In this document: positions 29,458 to 41,765 of the stretch, one piece after another
Layout: every line of letters begins with the position of its first letter
How positions within the stretch are numbered: the stretch's first letter is position 1
Assembly: GCF_050948215.1 (NCBI RefSeq)
Contig: NC_135158.1
Coordinates: 9,161,822-9,225,821 of the forward strand
Direction: 5' to 3'
Source: Halictus rubicundus
Taxonomy: Eukaryota > Arthropoda > Insecta > Hymenoptera > Halictidae
Length of the DNA: 64,000 nucleotides
The notes under the pieces: generated by a model
The model's input: the letters and a program-made list of their open reading frames with translations, nothing else
Databases searched by the model: none
What the model was told of the DNA's origin: nothing
Translations under genes and position numbers: made by a program

Positions 29458-32200
29458 ATTACAATTTTTCCTCCGTAAATTAACCGTTTAACCAACATAG
29501 TTTCGATATCGTAAATTGTTTCATGGAAAATGTGTTAAAGGAACATTTATTTTAATCGATCGCCAGTGTCTGGTTGTACGATTGTCAAGTTAAAAGTTAG
29601 CCGGAGTAAAATAAGTTCTTCGTATATTTTTGTTTAATTTCCAGGATGATGTTGGAGCCATTTTGCGGAGAGACGACAGTTTTCATTGTGGTTATGCAGT
29701 CGTCACTATAGTACACTGACTAACGCGTCATATTAATAACCACGGAGGAGGATCGTCGCCTTGAGACGGGTTCAAAGTGACACCTATATTGACACTCAGC
29801 TTCTCGGTAGCGCAGCCAATAATTACGGACAGCGACAATTAATACTGTACTTATCGGTACTTGAAAAACGTTTGAATAATTGCAATCCCGAAACGAGACG
29901 GGGATTGCCGGAAGCAATCAATTCAAAACGGAATAATTAACAATAACGATCATCGATGCACTTGTTCGCGTAGAAATATTAGTAAGTGGCATTTACAGGA
30001 TGCTACAAGAACTGTGCTATTTCTTTAGAATTATCTTCGAAAAAATATAGTAAGAAGATGAGGCTCGGATATTATCAAAAGTACTTGCTCATCTCTTAAA
30101 AATACATCATAAACAGAATAAACGTGTGTCTGCAAAGCTGGCTGCACCCTGACTGAGCGGGTCAATGACGAAAAGGTGTCAGTAAGCAGCCCATATTCCT
30201 CCTCCTCCTCATCATCATTATCATCATCTTAAAAATATATAAAAATAACATTTTTTTTGTAATGAAATTGATTTCCTGCGTATTTGTTTCTCTCTGAATC
30301 CTATCCCCTTTTTATTTCATTCATCTTTTATGGAATTTGTAAATTCATAAAATACATGAATTTTTAAATGTCAATTTTATCATTACTGTTTTTTTTTTCA
30401 ATATTTGAGCCCTCGGAGATAAATTTACCTTGGTGCAAAATAATCTTTGAACACAGAAGCTTGCATAAAGAACCACAGTCTATTTACCACCATTATAATC
30501 AACCCGAGGAGCTCGATTTGCGTCTCAATGCCTATAGCACAATATTTGCCGTCAAAAACGAACGTTGCGCTTTCTAAGAGGAATTCTGGGAATCAATGGA
30601 AGACTATCTGTTTTCAAGAAATTCTTAATGAACTCGACGAGTCACGTAAGAGCGTGTGAAGTAAATTTTCAATTGTAAAAAGAATAATCTCCAAGCTGGT
30701 AAACGAATGTGCATTATTTAGTGCTTTTTTCCTGTTTTTTTTTTCTTTTCTCCCCGACAACAAAATTATCATGGATCGCATTTTAACGATACTGTATCCC
30801 GGAGCTGTTTATGTCAGCGTATTCAATGCCGGAGACAAATTTTCTTCGTTCAGGCCCCGTCAACAAAGTAATCAGGATAATCGCGGGTTATTATTGCGCC
30901 CGACTCACCATAAGCGATATGTCGTCTCTCTTCCGTCGGAGACATATTTCACGCTACTCTTGAGTATTCGTATCGAGTGACTCAACGTTTCGCGATTCAC
31001 GGAATCGCGTTTCGTATCGTTACACTGGGAAATCCAAATGTAAAACAGTGAAAGCAAAACTTGTACTGACCTATGTCGTAAACTTTCATTTTTATTTTGC
31101 CAACCTGTTAGAAGAACAAAAAAAGAAAAAACACGTGTGCGGTAAGAAATTAATCATAGCTCGCGCGGATATTATTCTATTCTATTCCGCCGTAGCCTTT
31201 ATAATTTCTTTCGCCGGCGATTATCTGGTAGCTTGCTAAAATCAGTTTCTGACACTCAGGTGTTTCTCAATTTTTTACCGCAGACAGCTATTTCGATACT
31301 AGCAATTTTATTTCTTCGTGTCAGTTTTAAGTATGTAAAGTATTATTTTAACATGAGAACTGAAAGAAGATTTTTAAGCTTTTTTTTACCTGTTTGATAC
31401 CTGATAGCGATCGAGAGTCCCATTAACTGTCTTGCAGTAACCGAACTGTCAATATAACGTTCGTACAATCCGTTAGGTTTGGAAATATATAGAAAACGAA
31501 ATATTAATTTCGGAATAACGGAACGTGAACGGAATTTGGATCCGATTGCGAAGTTGCATCGCGAATTCACGTAAGTGTAAACAAAGGCGGTGCGCGCGCC
31601 CGCGGAAAAATGCAGTTTGGTAATATGATCGTTGGCAAACCGCTGACCCGATTTCTAGTCCAATTTCTCTCCGTTTAGTACCGAGGAACACTCGCGTGTA
31701 GTTCCATGCATCGAACCGGCTTTTTCTGCGCCAAACTGATTTACGTTAACCAGGCAAAAGGCAATTGGCGACCTGCGCGGCGTGCTGCGCGAAAATTCGC
31801 CCGAGAACCGGCCGGCGATTTCAATGCTGGGCGGAAGAGTACGGCGCGCGCGATTTTACATAATCGCTCTGCACAATGTTCACGGAAAAAGTAATTAACT
31901 GGCGAGACGTTCTTCTTAATGGATTTATGATGCGTGAAGAAATTTACCTTTATGCGATGCCCCTTGTTAGTATGGCCCATAATTGACTGGCATTTTATCT
32001 TCGTTCATCATTCTGTTGTTTCTTATATTTTCCTAATGAATTATTTTAATCTTCTTTAATCCTCTGCTGCTCTATTTCTGTTGTGATTACAAATTATTTT
32101 TACTTGTTACAATGTTAGAGAAAGTACCCGTAAAGTTCCGTTAAATTTCTAAAATTCGATTTAAAAAAAAAATCGTTTACATAGGGACTTCTCCTTTTAA

Positions 32201-33780
32201 TGTTGCCATACCCAAAGGACTCTCTTGGAAGCACAGCAACAGCAGATTGAGGTAGCATGAGACAGCATCCGGCAGACTGTCGTGTTGGTCGTTTGGGCTC
32301 GGGGAATTCCCAAGGTCCGGAAAAAAGGCGAATCAGACCGCAGACCTCGAGGAGAAAGGGCGACCCGAGGAGTTTAGTGATGGCGCCTCGGTCACCGGAA
32401 AAATCTTCACAGCGAAACAACGAATACTTACAGCTATTTAGAATAAGCCGGGCAGGTTCTGCCCCCACTTGCGATCAGGCCGTTCTAGCGACCGTGCCCC
32501 GGGACAGCTTCGACGGGTTGCACAAGCAGTGGATTCTCCATCCTGCAGCCAGCCGAGTCAGTTCACAGTGGCACCGCGACTAGGCCGCTTATGGCACCGC
32601 GACGACGCCGGCTTCCTTGTCATCGATCGTCGACATCCGGACGTCCTCAGGGTTGCTCTTCCGCTGAATCGGTGTCCTGACCCGCCGTCGATCACCTTCG
32701 ATCGAATCAGTGACAGGCTAATTAGCTCTTCATTCAGCTGAACCGAAGCTGAACACTGTTGACGGGATCCTGAAGTGCCAAATAGATGATGAAGACAGTA
32801 TAGCCTCTTAGGGCCGATGTTACAGAAGATTCTGGTAGAGTCACTTGGAGGACCTACTAGAGGTCTGAACTGAAGGTCAGAACTTTGAGAAGTTGAGGAA
32901 GACACTTTCAATTCTCTGCTCCAAAGAGAAGCGTCTTGAATTAAACCTGATAGAGCACTGGAAGAAGGATTCGAAGGAAGATCCTTCGACAAGGTTCATC
33001 TTCGGGTCTACCAGAGGAAAGAGGACGTTCACCTGATCATCTTCGCTTTCTAAATTCCTACCAATCAGTGATCGATAACAACCGATCTTCCGAAACAAAG
33101 TTTCACTGACAACATTGGGAAGATTCAGACTGCTCCACCTGTCGAAGCTCAAGTCTCTCGTCAGACGTATTGATTCGAGATCATTGTTCTCTGCAATAAA
33201 CTAATCCGCAAGATACGGAAGCTGAGAGGAGGCGCTCTCGGTTTCTGTGGGGAACACCTAAACTGGTCTGCGCGGGCAGCCTGGTCACCTTGGATGCTCG
33301 ACTGTGATAATCAAAGGGGTCGTGGCGAAGTGGTCCAAGTGGAATCTTCCAGGAGTCGAGGTTCAGATATTGTGGATGATGAATCTCTCGGGTAGTTTGT
33401 AGTGAGCGATCGGGTTCGTGCGATGCAATTGATTCGAGAAGGCTAGCCCGAGGATTTGTTGTTGTCGATCGTCTAGGAAGTCGAGGAACCAGGTTCGCTG
33501 TCGTTGGAACGTGTTGCAGGTTAGTGTGCATCGAAATCGATTGGATTGAAGGGCAGAGGGGAGGAGCAGTTGACCTATTCACGTGGGAACGAAATGGCGG
33601 GAATACGTGTGGGTATTGCGTGTGATTTATGAATCCCAAATTAAAGGAGCAGCAAAGCAGGTCACTGGGGGACGAAGACTTTGAAAGGGAATATGTTAAC
33701 GTAAATCCAGTGTTAATATGCCAAATTTCTTGAAGCAATTTCAATAAGCAGAAATGAGACATACATTTTCTATAAAATTT
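32201..33780. other. GC-shifted block open in several frames
   Basis: This stretch is clearly GC-richer than both flanks and lacks stops over long distances in several frames. Examples are 33762-33181 on the minus strand (193 codons, Ser/Arg/Pro/Thr-rich), 32992-32558 minus and 32257-32741 plus. None shows a recognised domain. It may be a transposable-element remnant, an untranslated exon or lineage-specific coding DNA. I found no terminal repeats. Confidence 0.35.
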
Positions 33781-34264
33781 AGATAAATTAAAAATGAAAG
33801 GACAGTGTCTTGAAATTCCTCTGATGCATTTTCAATTGTGTGTTTTACACAAGTTTTCATAAATGAATATAATCTGCATTCTAATTACTAATAAAACCAA
33901 AGGGTCTTATTTTTTCTTCTGGAAAACTGAGTCAAACTTATGGACTGTTTTTCCTTTTGTTGTTAACATAGTTTTTCGATCTTATAAACACGCGCGTGAC
34001 TCATGGCTCAAAACCCTATAGAATTGTAAACGACGGTATCTAAGTTGCTCGTCGAGTAATTTAACTCGTTGGCGTCTTACCGACAAGTTCTTGGCATTGG
34101 ATTGTATTTGTTAATCCTGTTTGCAGCAATTGTTTGCGTTCGAGTGTCTTACGATTCACAGAGACAGCGTATTGAAATTCTAATCCTTCGACGCGTGGTA
34201 AGAAACGATGTTCATTTATGAAATTAGGTAATTGATAATTAGGTGATGATAAATCAGCGAACAT
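32877..34264 (-). CDS. Doubtful two-exon gene of unknown function
   Basis: Not recognised. Exon 1 is 34264-34081, with a good start context (GACAATG) and a consensus donor (TTGTCG|GTAAGA). Its 61 residues look like ordinary protein (PNYQLPNFINEHRFLPRVEG). An acceptor TTTATTGCAG at 33191 allows exon 2 (33190-32877) to join in frame at phase 1, giving 165 aa in total. Exon 2 is Ser/Phe/Asn-rich (SFDRWSSLNLPNVVSETLF) and lies in a block that is open in other frames too, so it is less secure than exon 1. No signal peptide, membrane segment or known motif is visible. Exon 1 could instead splice to exons I did not find. Confidence 0.3.
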
Positions 34265-36952
34265 TGTCGTTCCAACGCTTTTAATTTTATTGTCGAGCTG
34301 TAACGTTCACAAGTATAAATTGCAAGTGTGAAGTAATCGCGGCGGAATACACGCGTGTCGATTTCAAAATGTTATGTTCACTCGAATTTCGACGCAACGA
34401 GACATCAGAACGATTACAGTGTTTCATAATTCTAATGAGCACCGCCGACAGAATTCCAATTAAATTGAATTCGGTTATTTTGTTTCCGATTTCGACCACT
34501 GTTGAACGCGCCTAGCACGCGATCACGCGATCAAAAAAGGAGAAACTAGAATACGAGAAAAAATAAATGTTTAGTAATATTTTGTTATGTACATTTGGCA
34601 TTTAGATGTTTGCTGATTAAAAATCGCTTAAAATTTGTTCCCAACGATTTCTCGACTTATCTGCACGATCTGCTTTGTATGACGTCATACAGTGACGATT
34701 CTACAGTAAAAAGCAGTATCGCGGCTTATGCAAATGAAAATCGTATAACACATGAGAACGTAATCGTATCTGTGTTTTTGTACGCCTAATGAACCAAAAA
34801 GCTGACGCCAGTCGCAGACGAGAATTAGCTATCTAACTCTGCTCGACCTTTAGCGGTCACGTGAGGGGTACACGTGGATCGCTAAGGGGCATAATTATTA
34901 TGGTAAATAGGAATCTATGATCGATCGCCGACCATAAATTTGTATTTTCAGCGACTAGGATGTCGCAGGGAAGCTTCCGTTTAAAACGCTTTGCGTTGAT
35001 TCATGGATTTTGAAAAATTTTCGAGACAGACTTATTAACGTTCCAACGTAACATGATATATGAACATTCTAAGAATTCAACAATTTTATTCGTCGATGTC
35101 TTTTAATGCTGATTTTACTACTTGTTATGTTAAAAAAAGATAAATCTTCGTATTTTTTCATTTTGCCGTTAATAGACCTTTTTTTTTTAATTTTTATGTG
35201 GAAAATGTTCTTTTCGATGTTCTGTAAATGATCCTGAGGTTAATGTTTTATTTCGAACGATGCTCTTCAGTTTCTCTGCGCACATGTGGTCACGAAACGC
35301 TGTTTTTAATCCATTGCGTTTTTAATTGTATTGTTCTTCATTTTAAATACTTTAAATTTGGCAAGTGTGGATGCGATCAAAAAAGAAAACTGAAATATCC
35401 TTTCAGAAAATTAATCTTTATCATTGGATCAAACCGAGCTTAGCTAAAATATTTTTCTTTCGTTGATTGAAATATATTTTTGCTTGCGAATATTTAAACG
35501 GATTAAATATTAAAAGGAAGCAAGCGTTTCTGGTATTTCGAGTTAAAAGGACAATCGATTGGAAATGACGAGAAAGTTAAATCATGGTTTGTATCAGCAC
35601 TTTAATGAAAGCGTTTTAAACTGCTCTAAGATAAAATGTAAGTGACCAATAAAAGATAGAGTTATTAAAAATAAAAAAGACAGACAAGTGATCGCAAAGT
35701 TTCCGTCAACAAACTATCTCAGCGGACGATTGGCGGTTGCTTTTTACCATTTCCCGTGATTCAATGACGCGTGACCTGTTAATAATCGTCCATGTCGCCT
35801 CGATCTCGATCTCGATCCTTCACCTTCGAACTACTATGAGCATCGCCGCGCATTCTACGAACACCTGGCGATGCAACCGGCCGCAATGACAATAAGAAAT
35901 GCAATCATGAAGTAGCCCGAGGAACTAGACCGAGGAACGCAGTTTCCGGGTTTTGTCTTACGTAATGAACCGCTCGGGATGCTTTTTTTCGTAAAATTAT
36001 GAATAACAATCTGTGCGGCGCGCAAACATTCTAAGAAACGCGAACAATGCATAACGCATCTACATAACCAGTTGAAAAGACCGATTTGCAATTTGTTCAT
36101 CCATCGTAAGCGTTCATTTTCTACGACTTCCGAAATTAAGATTAAATATAATTAATTTCCAAAAAATTGCATCAAAAATATTTCGAATATTGTCAGAACT
36201 GAAGAAGATAGTTAGGCCATCTACACTATATATTTTGTCATAAAACATAAAGCAGTAAAACGATTCGAATGTAACTCAGCTTATTAAAATCATCGATGAG
36301 GAAAAGAAGCGCATACGTGGCACCTGTGTGCTTCAATTGATTCGGACAATTTTTATGTTGCACATAAACAACCACAGTCTAGTAAGTACGAGAGAAAGGA
36401 ATTATTTGTTGAACCGAAGCTTGGGGGATTCGTTAACATTTCCTCGGTTTCACGATGATTTCACCAATCGCCTTTATCCCTTCATCCTGACACTCCCGGT
36501 TGCGAAAGATGCACCTGTTTATGGTTACCTCTAATCGCTTTCCGTTTCTTTGGACCTCGCGCGGACCGGAGGACGACTGTTAGGCTACGTTTCTTTTCCA
36601 ATGAACTTGCACGCCGCGCCGGCCTCCATAAATAAGGAGACCGAGGATATTTGTCAACTGCGTTGACCAGCGAGGCCGCAACTTCTTACGATTCTGAAAC
36701 CGAGTAAACACGATCTCGTTTCCTATGATTATTCATTAGAACGCTTATTGTTGGATGTACTCCGCTGTGATATATTTGTTGACAGGATCGTTGCGTGTCC
36801 GTTTCGTGCTCGTTGCGTTTGCAAATTTACAAGGAAACCATTTGCGATTTTATAGTTGCGATATATTTGTTCATTTTATTATCTGTTGCGCAATCGATTT
36901 TTCATGAAGCGTTAGAAAGTGAGGTAAACAATTTTAGAATGTTTTCACGTGT
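34265..36952. other. Gene-free AT-rich block
   Basis: No supported exon. A 64-codon plus-strand frame at 34595-34789 follows an acceptor-like CATTTAG but cannot be joined to anything. Confidence 0.45.
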
Positions 36953-37169
36953 TTAACACGTTAACTGCCACGTCAGTCACATATGACTGACAGTGATTTT
37001 TGAGCGGGCTTAGAAATTCATTTTTATTACAAGATATCCAGATAGACCGAATTCGAATTCAAAAGGGTTAAGACAGCATCTCATATAATACATTTTAAAT
37101 TTCTAGTTGTGGTTTCATTAATTAAATTACTCTGATTTTGGGGTTGCTATGCGGCACTTAACGTGTTAA
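36953..37169. mobile_element. TTAA-flanked MITE (piggyBac-like), 217 bp
   Basis: The left end TTAACACGTTAACTGCCACG (36953) and the reverse complement of the right end, TTAACACGTTAAGTGCCGCA (from 37169), share TTAACACGTTAA and TGCC with few mismatches. TTAA is at both ends. Just inside the left end a palindrome, AGTCACATATGACT (36975-36988), is present. The element is non-coding. An isolated relative of the left end lies at 14416. Confidence 0.8.
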
Positions 37170-39401
37170 TGATAATTTGCAAATTTGTGAAAGACGCACG
37201 AAACATCAGTTGTTTTATAATCAGTAAAAATGTTTTTGTTTATCTGCTATTGCATAAAACACTGCATATTGTCTTTAAAAGGAATAGTGTTTATAAATTA
37301 CTCAATTTTTTATTTCTATAGAATAGTCTACAATATAAGAACTGGATGATCTATTGATTACTATACTTGGCCGTGCACGGTATACTTGATGTGTCGAAAT
37401 TATTTATTTTTCCGATCGTATACGCGAGTTTGCAAAGTTCTCTTGAACAAATTACTACCCGAACAAAAAGCAGCCGGTCTTAATGACTCTACATATATTT
37501 TTCTCGTTAGTCACGGCGTTCGATTCCGTTTTATGAGCTGTTTAATGATTGTTGCTATTACGACGGCTTCTTCTAAAATATGTAAATAATCGTGCCGGCT
37601 AAAATGTGCGTATTTCACTAGCGCAATAAACCAAGTTAACCGAAAGTAATTCCGTTCGAAAGGTTCAGATATCTCAGTTTTGAATTAATTAGACTCATGC
37701 TCGACGCTGATCGCCTCGTACGTTGGCGAAGCTTGTGCAACGTTCGATTGCAATCGTCAGAATTATGAATGCAAACGTAAATTAAGCAAACTACAGTGTC
37801 TAAAATATTTAAATTCTAACTTACGTATGCTTCATTCGTATCCGAGATAATGAATTCGTTAGTTTGCGTTGCACGTTATTCGAAAAAGATTATGTAACAC
37901 GAAGGCAGTGAACTATAAATCTCAAATATTGGATAAACAAATGGAAAAGAATAATAAATTGCGAGAGACATCCAACACCGTGGGGCTTGACATTTCAACT
38001 TCTCTGAATATTTACTTTAACTCAAGGCTCGAAGGACAGAATAATATAACACTAAATTCGAAGTCACATAAATTCTCTCTACATCACGGAACACGAATAT
38101 ACATAAATACCACAAATCTTTCTCTCGATCGCCAAAATTCACCGCTCCGTAAAAGCGCGAGTGATTCACGTATGCTAAATCATTCTCAACTCTTTTTTCC
38201 CGTGAGGTTCATCTATGTGCTCGCTAATTGAATATTATATTTTATCGAATTTATTTTATTTATTCATTCGAAGGGAAATCGTCGGGGTCAAGTTCTCGCG
38301 TCTACACTGTCTGGCCCGAGAAACGTTAACGACGCAGACACGTTGCATCATGATTATTGAAGCGACTGATGACTCGACTGCCTTGTAATTAACAAATTTC
38401 ACGATGGCCGTGTTTCTGGCTGGCTCGACGGTTCGTTGAATTGGAAAAGAAATCTACAAAAGGAAAAACGATGATCCAACGTTTTCGATCCGTTGCACAA
38501 CCCCTAACTGCATAATGAACACATGGTCAATGGAAAAGTGTATATTCAAGTTTTTTTATAATAAATGCATTAAATAAAGCGGATAAGATAGAACAGCAAG
38601 AAATAGATTATTCGAATGTGTGCTGCAGTGGGCACGAAACGTATCTAGGAATACGTTAAGTCTTTTATAATAATTATATTCTAATAGACAATATAAAACA
38701 CCAAAAGCAAAATCATTTGAAAGTTTGCTACAGCGTATATGAAGTAAAACGAGCACTTAGAAGTCTACCGGAATGTCTCAGGTGTTTTAACAATGATTAC
38801 ACTAAACTGGACAGGATACGACATTAAAAGAATGAATTCCTCGAAGGTCGACGCGATTGTGAAATAAGGTCCAGGAGATTATCAAGGTGAATGAATAAAT
38901 TATTTTGATGAATTGTGCGACCCTTATTTTCGCCGTCTGGGAGTATAATGACCAATAAATGAAGTAGCCGCAAAACTGGGTCACCGGTTAAATGCAAACA
39001 ACAGCGCACGACTATAGTGAATCCAATTTGTGTCGGCGATCGGAGCATGATTCCCGGTTGCGTAACAAGGTCGATCACTTTTTCGAAAACGAAAGTGGAA
39101 GTGAAAAGGGCGTGGGTTCTCGCTTCGAACGATGCCAGTCCAGCCGGGGATTGCGCGTGTTCTAAACCGCTTCTCCGGCTGGCTGGACCAGCTGGCCCAT
39201 AGGTGAGAGTTTGTTACGACATTACGTCACAAACGAATTACAAGGCAGCGATTATTACGTAGAAACCGGTAGCGATTACCTCGCCCTTCACGATTCTGGT
39301 ACTTTTTCGGGCCGACACGAGCCTTCCCGTGGATCACCTCGGTCATTGTAATGAACTCGTTATCCTTCTGTAAAAGAAATGTAACTGCACTGGCTGTACA
39401 C
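37170..39401. other. Gene-free block
   Basis: No supported gene. The longest frame (plus strand, ending at 38231) is Asn/Ser-rich AT-biased sequence without splice context. Confidence 0.45.
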
Positions 39402-40314
39402 GTTGTTATTAGTGTTCCTTTTCGAGAATTTCTCGAGAAATTTTGTAACTGATTATTTCCCATTTCTCGAGAAAAATTCCAGTATTTCTCAAGAAATTTA
39501 AATTTAGGAAAATTCTTATGAATCTCATTTATTTTATAACATATAAATTCTTAAATTCTCTTAAATTCTTATTTAAAACTTTAGAAAAACTGAATACTCA
39601 ATTGAGTAATGAGTTTCTTGTTGTTATTAAAGAAGAAATATCTAAAAGAAGAGACAAGATTGTTGTATCCCTTATAAAATATCTGCATAATCCAGAATCT
39701 CTGCAAAAAGATTCAGAAGATACAATTTTTTTATTTAACATCCAAGGCAGATATGTATAAAATGGCAAAACAAATTCTAAGCAGACTTTGTGGAAAATAT
39801 AACAATGATTCTTATGAAAATAGTGAAAAACTTTCAGATTCTCAGAACGAGGAACTATCACTGGAAACACAGTTAGAATTAGAAATTGCAGATAGCCTTC
39901 AAGAATTTAGTGTCAAGAGTTTAGCGGCAGAAGAAAATAAATTCCGGACTCTAACAAAGAAATTCCAAATTTTTGAGTCCACTGAAAAAAGGACACCCAA
40001 TCTTCAGCAACTTTTGGATGTTCTGTATACGATAAAGCCAACATCCACACAAAATGAAAGAAGTTTTTCTACGGCTACAGATTTTGTTAGAAAAAAAAGT
40101 AGTAGATTGTCTGATTCTACATTAGACGCATTATGCTTCTTAAGAAGTCATTTCAAAACAAAAGCGTAATGTTTCACTTTATAAAAGTTTGGTAACAGTT
40201 TCCCAATATTTTTTATTTTATTAAAAATTCTCGAGAATTATCGAGAAATATAGTCTTATTTCTCATTTCTCGAGAAATGAAAAATGTTGAGAAATCAGGA
40301 ACACTAGTTGTTAT
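39402..40314 (+). mobile_element. Decayed hAT transposon, 897 bp, with 8 bp target duplication
   Basis: The element itself is 39410-40306. It starts TAGTGTTCC and ends GGAACACTA, a perfect 9 bp terminal inverted repeat. Imperfect inner repeats of CTCGAGAAAT recur at both ends. It is flanked by the exact 8 bp duplication GTTGTTAT (39402-39409 and 40307-40314), as expected for the hAT superfamily. It retains only the 3' part of a transposase reading frame, so it is an internally deleted, non-autonomous copy. Confidence 0.92.
39518..40169 (+). pseudogene. hAT transposase C-terminal fragment, frameshifted
   Basis: Two overlapping frames, 39518-39760 and 39753-40169, encode consecutive parts of an hAT transposase. 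The shift between them lies in or near a run of seven T around 39725-39731. The second part holds the C-terminal dimerisation region, recognisable by SLAAEENKF and by KPTSTQNERSFSTATD...KKSSRL followed by a FLRSHF ending. The zinc-finger and most of the catalytic domain are absent because of an internal deletion. A full transposase of this family is about 600 aa and here about 215 codons remain. It should not be active. Confidence 0.85.
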
Positions 40315-40338
40315 GTCCTTTACAATGTCTTAATGACT

Positions 40339-40770
40339 ATGATTTTGGAACGCTAAGAAATATTTTTGACTGACTTTACTATTGTTTCCCAGGTTTGGAA
40401 ACTTTTTGGGCCCCTTCAGGATCCACTAAATAACTCTATTCGTACTTCTTCTAAAATGCTTTATCAGTTTTCGAGGACCTCTCATGATTTTGGAGAGCTA
40501 AGAAATTTCTTTTGGCTAATTCTACTGTTTTCGAAGACTCTTGAGATCTTTCAGGACCCTGTGAAGGATTTTATATTTTTCTGAAGTCCTTTGGAGTTCT
40601 TCGCAACACTTCGAGGACTTCCTCCTTAACCAAATTGTGTTGGCTAACTCTATTATTTTTTACAAGGTCCTTTTTAAAGGTCAAGGACTTTTAAGGGTCT
40701 TCAGGATCGTCTGAGGTACTCTGGATTCTTCTAGAATCCTTTGAAGTCGTTCGCAAATGTTGGAGAACCT
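40339..40770. repeat. Degenerate 145 bp tandem repeat, three copies
   Basis: Units begin at 40339, 40484 and about 40629. Units 1 and 2 both start ATGATTTTGG and continue with GCTAAGAAAT. All three contain GGCTAA/ACTGACT...CTAT-like sequence, then TTCAGGA(T/C)C and CTTCT...TCGAGGA-type blocks at equal spacing. The copies are much diverged. The array begins 25 bp after the hAT target duplication. Confidence 0.75.
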
Positions 40771-41039
40771 TTTCTGAAACTTCGTATAACCTTTGAGAAC
40801 CTTGAAATCTATTAAACAACTATTTCGAATCCTCGTTCGAAGCTTCCTAAGTACTCTAAAGTTCCCGAAGAATCTTCCGGTAGAAATTTTTAAGAACTGC
40901 ATTGTATCACAGAGAGAATCACTGTATCCGTATAATTTTTGTCCTGGTTTCGACCGAAAATAGTAATGTTTTGCTAGTCGAACTACGGTAAAAGCGACGT
41001 TCCATTGCAAACTGTAAGCCTAATCGCACAAGAGTGACA

Positions 41040-41762
41040 AATACATTTTCAGTATTGTTATGTACATATTATCAGCAGTATGCATCGTTCACCGGCGATA
41101 ACGATTCGCGGAATAGTTGAGACGTTTACTTGAAACGACTAGCATTCTCTGTGTGGACGTTTGTGAGAGTGCACGTGGCCCGGAGACAGACGTAGCCAGG
41201 TGTACCCATAGTCGAGATCACTTTTACCTGCCGGTGTCTCTTACTCACCTGCTATTCATACTAGGAAGTGCCTAGAACGTTTATCTGAGATTTAAACATC
41301 CAATTTCGTGAACCGTGCGCGCGCATCGGCTGCATGGACTGGCTGCATTCTCGATAAACCGACGCCATGAAATTGTTTCAACATGAGAAAAAAATCAGTT
41401 AATAAATACTATACTATTATACGTCTACTATACTATTAAAATATTTGTTGCACATTTTTGAGGCCTCGATCTGCTAAAATCCTTTTGTATAAACTAATAT
41501 TATCCCAAAAGTTTCTTCCACGAGGCGCATGTTTCATATTGTCTGATGATGCGAGTATACATATATAACGCGTTCGTTTGTTCGTTAATGGTTTATTATT
41601 GCCTCGTACTTAACCACGCCCCTTGCTTCCTTGCAAAAGTATTCTGAATTTGCATTGTGCGCATTAATCGAAAACAAAACGAACTTTCGAGGCAATCGTG
41701 GTGCTTTCTTGTTTAGAATCACAGCACGGTAGGCGTTTGTATAATAATTTGTTGTTGTTGCA
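41040..41762 (+). other. Upstream region of the ABC transporter gene
   Basis: The first coding exon is preceded by an acceptor (GTTGTTGTTGCAG ending at 41762), so at least one 5' untranslated exon must lie upstream. I could not place it. The sequence is AT-rich with a GC-richer patch at 41150-41350. Confidence 0.4.
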
Positions 41763-41765
41763 GAA

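Larger units (their letters stand above)
24431..32200. other. Gene-poor AT-rich block
   Basis: Nearly 8 kb without an exon I can support. It contains an imperfect palindrome at 24939-24977 (GGAGACG...CGTCTCC around ATT repeats), a GC-rich CGCGTCGCGTCG run near 28030-28060, a 15 bp exact direct repeat (29351 and 29443) and a TCC/TCA trinucleotide run at 30196-30229. A minus-strand frame at 28843-29025 looks protein-like but has no joinable neighbour. Confidence 0.45.

Noticed and set aside
33181..33762. Minus-strand frame of 193 codons
   Set aside because: Ser/Arg/Pro/Thr-rich and overlapped by other open frames in a GC-shifted block. It also conflicts with the acceptor used for the two-exon model. 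Not annotated as coding.
37941..38231. Plus-strand frame, Asn/Ser-rich, about 97 codons from the first ATG
   Set aside because: AT-biased composition, no domain, signal or splice context.
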